A stretch of DNA of 26,021 nucleotides, from positions 1 to 26,021 of the forward strand of contig DASVES010000519.1 in the NCBI GenBank assembly GCA_036380435.1, in the 5' to 3' direction. Every line of letters starts with the position of its first letter. The stretch's first letter is position 1. This stretch comes from DASQDT01 sp036380435. Its GTDB lineage: Bacteria > Acidobacteriota > Blastocatellia > Pyrinomonadales > Pyrinomonadaceae. This document shows positions 1 through 7,438 of the stretch, piece by piece. Position numbers and translations under genes: made by a program. The notes below the pieces were generated by a model that was not told where the DNA came from, did not search any database, and was given only the letters and a program-made list of their open reading frames with translations.

Positions 1-125
1 CTCCTCTGCCGGCGATTTTGGTTGGAGGCGTTGGGGTCGCGCGGGTCGCTGGCGCGCTCGGAGAGGGCCGCGGGCGCGGAGAGGAGGCCGACGGCAATGA
101 GCAAGCAGGCTGGAGTTGCGCGCAT
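1..125 (-). CDS. Start of a secreted protein, cut by the window edge
   Basis: On the minus strand an ATG at 125 opens a frame that runs without a stop to the window edge (41 codons). The peptide begins MRATPACLLIAVGLLSAPAA, a short basic start followed by a hydrophobic stretch, which reads as a Sec signal peptide. A polar segment rich in Ser, Asp, Asn, Gln and Arg follows. AGGAG lies about 8 nt before the ATG, supporting this start. The gene begins 35 nt after the stop of the CHASE2 gene on the same strand, so the two are probably co-transcribed. The mature domain is outside the window, so no function can be given. Confidence 0.6.
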   Translation of the reverse strand, partial: MRATPACLLIAVGLLSAPAALSERASDPRDPNASNQNRRQR

Positions 126-160
126 CTTTAAATCTCCTGTAGGCCGGTGCCGGCCGCTGG

Positions 161-1387
161 TCACGGCACCCGGTGGGCGTGAGTTTGCCACTCGCGAATC
201 TGCTCATACGCGGCGTGGACGACGACGAGTAGCATGGGGATGAAGAAGTCGTAGAACAACCCGAGGTTCAACCTGGAGAAGATGCTGAACAGCACCAGCA
301 TCGCCATCAGGAGGACGATGCTGAAGAACTTCCCGAGCGGGTTGGAGATGAGCGCGAAGATGACGGCCACGAGCAGGGTCGCGATGACCTCAATGACCTT
401 CAGGGCCGTCTCCCCGAAGGGCCTGCTGGTGCGGTTGCCGAGGAGGGCCTCGACGAAGTTGGCGTGGATGAGCGCGCCTTGGAGCGGGCCGACGGGGGTG
501 AAATAAGAGTCGGCCGCGCCGCCGCGGCCGTAGGCGCGATTGCTCCACCCGGCGCCCACGATGACGATGTCGTGGCGCAGTTTGTCTAACACCTCCGGCT
601 TGTTGGCCAGCACGTCGGCCGGGGAGAACACGTCGAAGGCTCCGTGTTCCAGGTAGTCGCCGTATGGCAGGGACTCCAGGTCGCGGACTCGGTCGAGGGC
701 GCGCTCGTTGCGGGCGCGAACAATCGCCTCGGCGAAAGACTCGACCCGGCCCCCGTCGCGGAGCTTCTGACTGAGCGGCACCTTTCTGATGTCGAAGGGG
801 AGCGCGATGTAACCCGTCCGCACCTTGCCGCCCTGAAAGTCGAAGCCGTCGTAGATGTCCGGCTCGGTCACGTACCCGCCGCTCTTCAGCCTGGTCATCG
901 TCTTCGGTAAGATGACCGACCTGTTCTTGGAAACATCCCTCACCGCCTCCAGGAGCTGTTTGGTTTCGTCCTGATAGTCGGGGTGCATGACGTAGCTGCC
1001 GTCGGGCGTCTGCGCGCGCAGGTCGAAGTCGAGCGCGATGACGGCCGGGTCGGCCTTGTCCAGGCGGCGGAGGAGAGCGGCGAGATAGTCACGCTTGATG
1101 GGAATGCGCCGCGCCAGGTCGCCCTTCCAGTATTCTTCATCGCCGATGAGGACGACACTCGTCCCCTGCACGAATGGCTTGTTGGGCGACGCGGACTGCA
1201 CCATCTTGAAGAGCTTGTAGCGGAGTTCGAGTGCGAACTCCTGCTTTTCGAGCCACCTGCCGACGAAGACGCCGATCACGATCAGGGCCACCACTGTGCC
1301 CCAGTAGAAGGCGCCCTTCTGCCGAACCCTCTTGAAGACCCAACGGAAAAAAGTGACGGGTTTGCGCTGCTCGTCGTGAGGCCCCAT
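161..1387 (-). CDS. CHASE2 domain membrane protein without an output domain
   Basis: This 408-residue protein has the layout of an extracytoplasmic CHASE2 sensor. There is a short cytoplasmic N-terminus, a membrane helix at about 26-44, an outer domain at about 50-320, and three closely spaced C-terminal helices at about 327-347, 353-369 and 375-393. In the outer domain, TSVVLIGDEEYW, the run of basic residues before DYLAALLRRL, and PAVIALDFDL match the CHASE2 pattern. In most families CHASE2 precedes a kinase, adenylate cyclase or diguanylate cyclase; here only about 15 residues follow the last helix, so no output domain is present. An AAGGAG sequence about 9 nt upstream supports the ATG. 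A secreted protein begins 35 nt downstream and could be its partner (inference). The ligand is unknown. Confidence 0.85.
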   Translation of the reverse strand: MGPHDEQRKPVTFFRWVFKRVRQKGAFYWGTVVALIVIGVFVGRWLEKQEFALELRYKLFKMVQSASPNKPFVQGTSVVLIGDEEYWKGDLARRIPIKRDYLAALLRRLDKADPAVIALDFDLRAQTPDGSYVMHPDYQDETKQLLEAVRDVSKNRSVILPKTMTRLKSGGYVTEPDIYDGFDFQGGKVRTGYIALPFDIRKVPLSQKLRDGGRVESFAEAIVRARNERALDRVRDLESLPYGDYLEHGAFDVFSPADVLANKPEVLDKLRHDIVIVGAGWSNRAYGRGGAADSYFTPVGPLQGALIHANFVEALLGNRTSRPFGETALKVIEVIATLLVAVIFALISNPLGKFFSIVLLMAMLVLFSIFSRLNLGLFYDFFIPMLLVVVHAAYEQIREWQTHAHRVP

Positions 1388-1620
1388 GCCGTGACTCCTT
1401 GAGTCACCTGCCAGTCGCAGGCGCGGATGTTTTAGAGGGCTGCCGGGGAACGCATTCCCCGACCGTTGGTGATGGTAAGGTTAAGAACCTGTCGCGGGGT
1501 CGCGTGAGGTGGGGCACGTGCTGTGCGAGTCGGGCTGAGGCAGCGTGCCGACCACTCCAACCGAGCCGGCAGGCGAGGCTTCACGCCGCCGGCGCGGAAC
1601 AGTGCTCGATAAGCAGGTGC

Positions 1621-1655
1621 ACATTATTACCTGAAGGTGTGGATGTCAACACCTT
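1621..1655 (-). promoter_or_regulatory. Predicted promoter with overlapping dyad for the CHASE2 gene
   Basis: Read on the minus strand, TTGACA (1649-1644) is followed after 17 nt by TAATGT (1626-1621): a perfect -35 and a weak -10 at ideal spacing. The -35 sits inside the dyad AAGGTGT-N8-ACACCTT (1634-1655), placed where a repressor or activator would act. Transcription from here would give a leader of about 225 nt before the CHASE2 start at 1387. The regulator is unknown. The rest of 1403-1787 holds nothing else I can name. Confidence 0.5.
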
Positions 1656-1787
1656 TCCAGACCCGACCGCTTACCACTTTTGCGGGGCCATCGGCCACCC
1701 GCCGCCTCGTTTTCCGCGCCGTTTCCCTGTACGTTCGGTCACGACGAGTGTCCTGAAAACTACTCGCGTCATTCGCGTTTTAAGTGC

Positions 1788-3497
1788 CTACTGCTTTTCG
1801 TCTTCCCCGTGGCCGCCGCCGCCGGGTGTCTCGATGCGGACGCGGTCGCCGGCCTCAAGCTCGCGGGAGCCTTTGGCGTCGATCTTGCGCGCGCGTCCCC
1901 GTCGGATGATGGAGTCGCGACCGGGCTTGCCGTCCGCGCCGCCATCGAGTCCGTAGGGGCCGCGGCGGCGCCGGTCGGCGAGCAGAGACATGCGCGCCGG
2001 CACGAGCGTTTCGATCTCGCGCACCACGCCGTCGCCACCGTTGCGCGCGCCGCGCCCGCCCGAGCCTTTCCGCAGCGCGTAGGTTCTGACGCGCAAAGGG
2101 TAGGCGTATTCGAGCGCCTCGGCCGGCGTGTTGAGGCTGTTGGTCATGTGCGTGTGGACACCGCCGACGCCGTCGCGCGCGGCGCGCGCGCCCATGCCGC
2201 CCGCGACCGTCTCGTAGTAGGCGAACTCCTCGCCCGTGCGCGCTTCTGTGCCGCCGACGGTGAGGTTGTTCATCGTGCCCTGGCTCGCCGCCGGGATGCG
2301 GCCGGGCAGCGCCTTCGCGAGCGCCATGAACAGCACGTCAACGATTCGCTGCGAGGTCTCAACATTTCCGCCCGCGACCGAAGCGGGCGGATTTGCGTTG
2401 ACGACCGTGCCCGCCGGCGCGACGACCTCAATCGGCTCCATCAGCCCCGCGCTCGCCGGCACTTCCTCGGCTCCGATGAGACAGCGGAAGACGTAGGAGA
2501 CGGCCGACACCGTGATGGCCTCGACCGCGTTGATCGGCCCGGCGACCTGCGGCGCGCTCCCCGTGAAATCCACGCGCGCCCGCTCGCCCCTGATGCGGAC
2601 GCTGACGCGCAGAGTCACCTCCGTGCCCGCGACGATGCCGTCGTCGTCGAGCGCATCTGCGGCCTCGTATGTGCCGTCGGGTATTTCGCGGATGACGGCG
2701 CGCATGCGTCGGGCCGAGTAGGCGATTAAATGGCCGGCGTACTCGGCCGACTCGCGCGCGCCCGAGCGGCCGACAATTTCCAGCAGGCGTGCCGCACCCG
2801 TCCGCAGAGACCCCATCTGCGCCTCGAAGTCCGCGCGCCGCTCGCGCTCGACGCGGACGTTGGCGAGTACGAGCCGCAACACGTCATCGACCACGCGCCC
2901 GCCGCGCACGAGATGCACGGGCGGGATACGCAAGCCCTCGCCGTACACGTCTGTCGCTATCCCCATCGAGCCGGGCGTCGCCCCGCCGATGTCGGCGTGA
3001 TGGGCGCGGTTGGCGACGTAGAAGAGGGGAAGGGGTAAAGGGGAAGGGGTAAGGGTGGGAGCGTCACTGAGACGGTTCTGCTTCGCGAAACGTGCCGTTT
3101 TTCTCCCATTCTCCTTTACCCCTTCCCCTTTACCCCGCTTCCCATCCCCCTTCCCCTCGGCGTCGAAGACGCCCGCGACGAGTGTCACGTCCGGCAGGTG
3201 CGTGCCGCCGGCGAAGGGGTCGTTGACGATGACAACGTCGCCGGGGCCGAGCGTGGTTTCTTTGAGGGCGGCGGCGACGGCCAGCGGCATCGAGCCGAGA
3301 TGGACGGGCATGTGGTCGCCCTGCGCGATGACTCTCCCGCGCGCGTCGAAGACGGCGCACGAGTAGTCGCGCCGCTCCTTGATGTTGGGCGAGTGCGCGG
3401 TGCGCCGGAGCGTGACGCCCATCTCCTCGGCCACCGAGGTGTAGAGCGCGCGGTAGATTTCCAGCGTCGTCGGGTCGAAGCCCCGTCCGTGTTTCAT
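1788..3497 (-). CDS. hyuB: Hydantoinase B/oxoprolinase family protein (HyuB), with in-frame insert
   Basis: This 569-residue protein is the HyuB-type partner of HyuA (COG0146), the family of N-methylhydantoinase, 5-oxoprolinase and acetone carboxylase subunits. Visible family marks are the N-terminal DPTTLEIYRALY, then DVVIVNDPFAGGTHLPDVT, VANRAHHADIGG, and GGGGHG near the C-terminus. The start is ATG at 3497, which overlaps the HyuA stop as ATGA, so translation is probably coupled. An upstream in-frame start would run 30 residues into hyuA and is less likely. Between VFDAEG and FYVANRAHH, where family members normally have only a few residues, lie about 45 extra residues (about 115-158), Lys/Gly-rich then Pro/Leu-rich, encoded by an inverted repeat. 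The frame stays open, so the protein may still be made. The exact substrate cannot be read from the sequence. Confidence 0.9.
   Translation of the reverse strand: MKHGRGFDPTTLEIYRALYTSVAEEMGVTLRRTAHSPNIKERRDYSCAVFDARGRVIAQGDHMPVHLGSMPLAVAAALKETTLGPGDVVIVNDPFAGGTHLPDVTLVAGVFDAEGKGDGKRGKGEGVKENGRKTARFAKQNRLSDAPTLTPSPLPLPLFYVANRAHHADIGGATPGSMGIATDVYGEGLRIPPVHLVRGGRVVDDVLRLVLANVRVERERRADFEAQMGSLRTGAARLLEIVGRSGARESAEYAGHLIAYSARRMRAVIREIPDGTYEAADALDDDGIVAGTEVTLRVSVRIRGERARVDFTGSAPQVAGPINAVEAITVSAVSYVFRCLIGAEEVPASAGLMEPIEVVAPAGTVVNANPPASVAGGNVETSQRIVDVLFMALAKALPGRIPAASQGTMNNLTVGGTEARTGEEFAYYETVAGGMGARAARDGVGGVHTHMTNSLNTPAEALEYAYPLRVRTYALRKGSGGRGARNGGDGVVREIETLVPARMSLLADRRRRGPYGLDGGADGKPGRDSIIRRGRARKIDAKGSRELEAGDRVRIETPGGGGHGEDEKQ
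3024..3158. repeat. Purine/pyrimidine inverted repeat inserted in frame in hyuB
   Basis: A perfect 21-bp inverted repeat has arms at 3032-3052 and 3116-3136. The left arm is built of GGGGTAAAGGGGAAGG-type units and the right arm is its complement. Pairing extends with bulges outward (GAGGGGAA 3024-3031 with TTCCCCTC 3151-3158) and inward (TGGGAG 3056-3061 with CTCCCA 3103-3108). The centre is about 40 nt and unrelated to hyuB. It interrupts a conserved stretch of HyuB without breaking the frame. The ends of the element are approximate. Confidence 0.75.
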
Positions 3498-5536
3498 GGC
3501 TCGATGATTAAGTTCCCGCGGCTGTCCACGGACGCGCGCGCTCCCATCGGCACGAGCGTCGTCGAAGAGTATTCGGTGATGAGGCACGGGTCACGCAGGC
3601 GCGCTCCCGCCGGCAGCTCCGCGCGCGCGTAGACGGCTACTCGCTTGCGCCCCGTCTCGAAATGCACGAGCGCGACGGCGTGCGGCTCGATAGTTTTCAC
3701 GGACGAGCGCCGCCGCGACATGCGCGCAGCCCGCGGCCCTTCGACGAGGCCGCGCGAGCGCACGCGCGCGCTCACGATCTCGACCGCGCGCCCACCCTGC
3801 GCGTAACCGTAACGCGCCTCGTGCGCGTGATGGAAGCGCGCGATGAGCGCCGCCTCGCCGCTGCGCTTCCACTCTATCTCCAACTCGAACGACTGCCCCT
3901 TGTAGCGCGCCGTCAGCGTGCGCTCGTGTCGTTGCTCGTCGTCGCCGAAACCCTCGCGGCGCAGCACGGCGCGGGCCTCGCGTTCCATCTCAGTGAACGC
4001 GCGTTCGAGCCGCGCCGTCGTCTTCGCGTCGCCGGCATCGAGCATCACCGTGCGGCTGAGGTCTTTGACCACGTCCGACTGGAGCGCGCCGAGGGCGGAG
4101 AGCGCGCCGGGGTCGGCGGGGACGACGACGCGCGGGATGCGAAGCGCGCGCGCGAGTTCGACGGCGTGCAGGCCGCCCGCGCCGCCGAACGTGACGAGAG
4201 AATAGGCGCGAGGGTCGTGCCCGCGCTCGACCGACACCACGCGCAGCGCCCGCTCCATCCCGGCATTGACGACCCTCAACACGCCGAGCGCCGCACCCGT
4301 GGCCGTCACCCGACGCCCGCCCGCCGACGCCATCTCCCGCCCGAGTTTTGTCAAAGCCTCTTCGGCGCGTCGCGCGTCCAACGCGAATTCGCCGCCGAGA
4401 AGGCCGCCTCCGCCGAAGCGTCCGAGGACGAGGTTCGCGTCCGTCACCGTCGGCAAAAGCGAACGGCCGTAGCAGGCCGGGCCGGGGTCAGCGCCCGCCG
4501 ACTCCGGCCCGACGCGAAGGCTTCCGCCCGCGTCCACGCGCGCGACGCTGCCGCCGCCCGCCCCGACCGTGTGGATGTCGAGCACGGGCACGGCCACCGG
4601 AAGCCCGGCCACGCTCGCCTCGTTCGTCAGACGCAGCCGGCCGCCCGCGCACAGCGCCACGTCCGTCGAGGTGCCGCCCATGTCGAACGTGATGATGTCG
4701 GAGAGGCCCGCCGCGCGCGCGCACGAGAGCGCGCCCACTACGCCGCCCGCCGGCCCCGATAAAATCGTCCGCACCGGCTCGCGCGCCGCCGCGACGGCCG
4801 AGATGCTCCCGCCCGACGACTGCATCACGCGCAAAGCGGGGACGCTCGACCCGACGCTCCGCAGGTAAGCGCCCATCAACGGCTGAAGGTAAGCGTTGAT
4901 GGCGACCGTCGAGGTGCGTTCGTACTCTCTATACTCTGGAAGGATTTTGTGCGACACCGAGAGCGCCACGTCTTTAAGCCCATCGGCCAGCGCGCTCTCG
5001 ACCTTCCGCTCGTGCGCCGGGTTCGCGAACGAGAAAAGGAGCGAGACGGCGACCGACTCGACGCGCGCGCGCTTCAACTTCCTGACAAGTGCGGCGAGCG
5101 CCGCCTCGTCCAACTCTTCGACCACGGCGCCGTCGGGCGCTATGCGACCGCCGACGCCGAGGCGCAATTCGTCGGGGACGAGTGGCGCGGGTCGCTCCCA
5201 ATCGAGATCGTAGAGACTACCGCGCGCCTGCCGGCCGATGACGAGCACGTCCTCGAAGCCGGCGTTGGTGACGAGCGCCGTGCGCGCGCCGCGCCGCTGC
5301 AAGAGCGCGTTCGTCCCGACGGTCGTGCCGTGTACAACTTGCGTATCACGCAGGGAGACTCCCGCCTCGCGGGCGACGCGCCGCAGGCCGTCACTGATGG
5401 CGCGCGAAGGGTCGTCGGGCGTGGAGGCGAGCTTGAAGATTTTCGCCGCACCATTGGCCTCGTAGACGAAGTCGGTGAACGTGCCGCCCGTGTCCACGCC
5501 GACCCTCACGCGCCGCGTATCTTTTCTGCCTTTCAT
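3494..5536 (-). CDS. hyuA: Hydantoinase A/5-oxoprolinase family protein (HyuA)
   Basis: This 680-residue protein belongs to the HyuA family (COG0145), ATP-using subunits that act with HyuB on cyclic amides such as hydantoins or 5-oxoproline. Visible marks are the N-terminal phosphate-binding strand VGVDTGGTFTDF (about 12-23), VVHGTTVGTNALL (about 67-79), SGPAGGVVGA (260-269), DMGGTSTDVA (285-294) and GAGGGS (325-330). Length fits the HyuA subunit rather than the fused eukaryotic-type 5-oxoprolinase. I chose ATG at 5536, which overlaps the GNAT stop as ATGA; the frame extends 10 codons further upstream but only into the GNAT gene. Its stop overlaps the hyuB start in the same way. Substrate may be a hydantoin, oxoproline or related lactam; the sequence does not decide. 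Confidence 0.92.
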   Translation of the reverse strand: MKGRKDTRRVRVGVDTGGTFTDFVYEANGAAKIFKLASTPDDPSRAISDGLRRVAREAGVSLRDTQVVHGTTVGTNALLQRRGARTALVTNAGFEDVLVIGRQARGSLYDLDWERPAPLVPDELRLGVGGRIAPDGAVVEELDEAALAALVRKLKRARVESVAVSLLFSFANPAHERKVESALADGLKDVALSVSHKILPEYREYERTSTVAINAYLQPLMGAYLRSVGSSVPALRVMQSSGGSISAVAAAREPVRTILSGPAGGVVGALSCARAAGLSDIITFDMGGTSTDVALCAGGRLRLTNEASVAGLPVAVPVLDIHTVGAGGGSVARVDAGGSLRVGPESAGADPGPACYGRSLLPTVTDANLVLGRFGGGGLLGGEFALDARRAEEALTKLGREMASAGGRRVTATGAALGVLRVVNAGMERALRVVSVERGHDPRAYSLVTFGGAGGLHAVELARALRIPRVVVPADPGALSALGALQSDVVKDLSRTVMLDAGDAKTTARLERAFTEMEREARAVLRREGFGDDEQRHERTLTARYKGQSFELEIEWKRSGEAALIARFHHAHEARYGYAQGGRAVEIVSARVRSRGLVEGPRAARMSRRRSSVKTIEPHAVALVHFETGRKRVAVYARAELPAGARLRDPCLITEYSSTTLVPMGARASVDSRGNLIIEP

Positions 5537-6111
5537 TTGGGAAGAGTTTCCGACAGGTCGTCCCATCCGTAAGCCAGCTCGACGAAATCGACGCCGCCGA
5601 TTTGAAGTGTCACGCGGCCCACGGGGCGACCGCCCATGCGCTCGTAGAAATTTCGGTAGGGACTCGCCTCAAGCGTTTGCAGATACATCGAACGCCGGCC
5701 GCGCGCGAGTAAGGCGTCGGCCGTCAGGCGAAAGAGACGGCCGCCGACGCCGCGGCGCTGTTGCTCCGGCAGCACGTAGATCGAGTAGAGTTCCGCCGCG
5801 AACGGCCCGAAGCGCGTCTCCCGCGGCGGGCCGAAGTCCACGTACCCGACTGCCGAAGCGCCTGCCCGTTCGGCGACGATCATCTGGTAGAAATCCGCGC
5901 CGCCGTCTGCAACGCGCGCGCGTTCCCTTTGCTCGAACCTCTCGGCGAAGGCGGCGGCGCGCTTCTCGTAATTCATACCATCGAGGTGCGCCTGCGGGAC
6001 GACGCCGCGAAACGACTCCTGCCACGAGCGCACGTTGACCACGGCGACGGCGCGGGAGTCGGCGGACGTGGCCTCCCTGTAAGTGATCTCCTCGTTTGTT
6101 GAGACAGGCAA
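5533..6111 (-). CDS. GNAT family N-acetyltransferase
   Basis: This 192-residue protein is a single GNAT domain. The acetyl-CoA loop is QQRRGVGGRLFR at about 117-128 (R/Q-x-x-G-x-G/A), preceded by the beta strand AAELYSIYVLPE, and the C-terminal NFYERMGGRPV is the typical last helix and strand. The acceptor cannot be told. The start is uncertain: TTG at 6111 is the only sensible start before conserved sequence (next Met is near residue 46), and no clear Shine-Dalgarno is seen. The gene lies 48 nt after the Gfo/Idh oxidoreductase and overlaps hyuA by the four bases ATGA, so it belongs to the hydantoinase operon and may acylate an amino acid intermediate (inference). Confidence 0.85.
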   Translation of the reverse strand: MPVSTNEEITYREATSADSRAVAVVNVRSWQESFRGVVPQAHLDGMNYEKRAAAFAERFEQRERARVADGGADFYQMIVAERAGASAVGYVDFGPPRETRFGPFAAELYSIYVLPEQQRRGVGGRLFRLTADALLARGRRSMYLQTLEASPYRNFYERMGGRPVGRVTLQIGGVDFVELAYGWDDLSETLPK

Positions 6112-6159
6112 GATGTTAGACGCGGCGTGCGCCGTGAAATTGGTTTTCAGCGCGCCGGT

Positions 6160-7278
6160 TCAGTCGGTGACGGTGACGCGGCAGCCGCTCTCGTGCGAGT
6201 CGCGCGCGGCGTCGAGCACGCGCTGGATGTGGTAGCCGTCGTCGAAAGTGGCCGCCTCGCGCACGCGCGCCTGCCGGCCCTCGCCGCGCAGGGCTTCGAC
6301 GATGCGGCGCGAGAACTCGGTGAAGCCGCGCGACCACTCGTTGTCGTTCATGCCAGAAGCGAGCGGCGCCAGATCGACTTCGACGCGTCGCCACTCGCGC
6401 CCGGCGGCGTCGGCGCGAAAGAGCGCGCCCGTCGTGTCTGTACGCAAGGCCCCGCGTGGGCCGAAGACCTCGGTGACGTGCATTGACTCGCCCGATTCGA
6501 CGACCGAGGCCGAGACGGCGGCCGTGGCGCCCTCGGCGACCGCGCCGCCGCCGAGCCGGAGCAGCAGCGTGGCCTCGTCGTCGGTCGTCACACGCTTGAG
6601 TTCTCCGGTCTTCTCCTCGGGGCGCTCGGAGACGTGTGTGGCGAGCGTGCAGGAGACCTGTGTGGTGCGCGCGTCCGTCAGCCATTGGAGCGAATCGACG
6701 GCGTGCGAGCCGATGGCCCCGAGGACGCCGCCGCCCTGCTCGGCGTCAGACCACCAGTCCCACGCTCGCCCGGTGTCGGCGCGCGAGCCGGCGCGGAAAT
6801 GCACGCGTGCGTGCCACACCTCTCCGACCTCCCCATTCGAGATCATCTCGCGCATCAACTGGCGCGCGGGCAGGAAGCGCAGCTCGTGGTCGATATGCGC
6901 CAAGAGGCCGGCGCGCTCGGCCGCGTCGCGCATCCGTGCGGCCTCCTCGAAGTTCATCGCCGTCGGCTTCTCGCACAGGACGGCCTTGCCGGCGGACAGG
7001 GCGGCGAGTGTCATCTCGGCGTGGGTCGCGGGCGGGGTGACGATGCTCAAGAGGTCAACGTCGTCGCGCGTCAGAAGCTCGCGCCAGTCGGCGGTAGCGA
7101 AGGGGATGTCGAACTCGCTTGCGACCGCTCCGGCGCTCTCGCGGCGACGGCTCGCAATCGCCACGACGCGCGCGCCCTCGCAAGCGCGGAAGGCGGGAAT
7201 CTGCGTAGTGCGCGCGAACCCGGCGCCGATGATGCCGATACCGATGCGGTTGTCTGTGGTCACCCGTTGAAACCTCAT
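6160..7278 (-). CDS. Gfo/Idh/MocA family NAD(P)-dependent oxidoreductase
   Basis: This 372-residue protein has the Gfo/Idh/MocA layout. The N-terminal Rossmann fold has GIIGAGFA at 15-22, the catalytic-type EKP motif is in LCEKPTAMNF (about 101-110), and the C-terminal domain has GGGVLGAIGSHAVDSL at about 182-197. Family members oxidise or reduce sugars, inositols and other polyols; the substrate here is unknown. ATG at 7278 is chosen because a good promoter (-10 TATACT at 7295-7300) puts the transcript start only about 10 nt upstream, which would explain why no Shine-Dalgarno is seen. A frame extending upstream to 7374 would run through that promoter and the neighbouring terminator and is rejected. 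It heads a four-gene operon with GNAT, hyuA and hyuB. Confidence 0.9.
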   Translation of the reverse strand: MRFQRVTTDNRIGIGIIGAGFARTTQIPAFRACEGARVVAIASRRRESAGAVASEFDIPFATADWRELLTRDDVDLLSIVTPPATHAEMTLAALSAGKAVLCEKPTAMNFEEAARMRDAAERAGLLAHIDHELRFLPARQLMREMISNGEVGEVWHARVHFRAGSRADTGRAWDWWSDAEQGGGVLGAIGSHAVDSLQWLTDARTTQVSCTLATHVSERPEEKTGELKRVTTDDEATLLLRLGGGAVAEGATAAVSASVVESGESMHVTEVFGPRGALRTDTTGALFRADAAGREWRRVEVDLAPLASGMNDNEWSRGFTEFSRRIVEALRGEGRQARVREAATFDDGYHIQRVLDAARDSHESGCRVTVTD

Positions 7279-7294
7279 GTGTGATTTGGGGCGC

Positions 7295-7324
7295 AGTATA
7301 ACGAGAGTCCGCGGGCGTTGACAA
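7295..7324 (-). promoter_or_regulatory. Predicted sigma-70-type promoter of the oxidoreductase-hydantoinase operon
   Basis: On the minus strand TTGTCA (7324-7319, five of six consensus bases) is followed after 18 nt by TATACT (7300-7295, five of six). The expected start of transcription is near 7288, about 10 nt before the ATG at 7278, giving a very short leader without a visible ribosome binding site. Confidence 0.6.
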
Positions 7325-7351
7325 TTTCGCCGCCGCCGCGCCCCCCGACAT

Positions 7352-7387
7352 AAAAAAGTGGCGGAGTCTTCCATCAGACTCCGCCAC
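7352..7387 (-). terminator. Rho-independent terminator after the M6 protease
   Basis: An 11-bp perfect GC-rich stem (GTGGCGGAGTC 7358-7368 with GACTCCGCCAC 7377-7387) with an 8-nt loop is followed, read on the minus strand, by six T (7357-7352). It lies about 50 nt after the stop of the M6 metalloprotease at 7439 and separates it from the oxidoreductase operon on the same strand. Confidence 0.88.
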
Positions 7388-7438
7388 CGTTAATCACGCA
7401 CGCGGCCGAGGGCCGAGGGCGTTTGTCTTAGTGCTGCT

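Noticed and set aside
1761..1787. Possible terminator after hyuB (CGCG-AATGA-CGCG then TTTT)
   Set aside because: The stem is only 4 bp and the T-run is short and offset.
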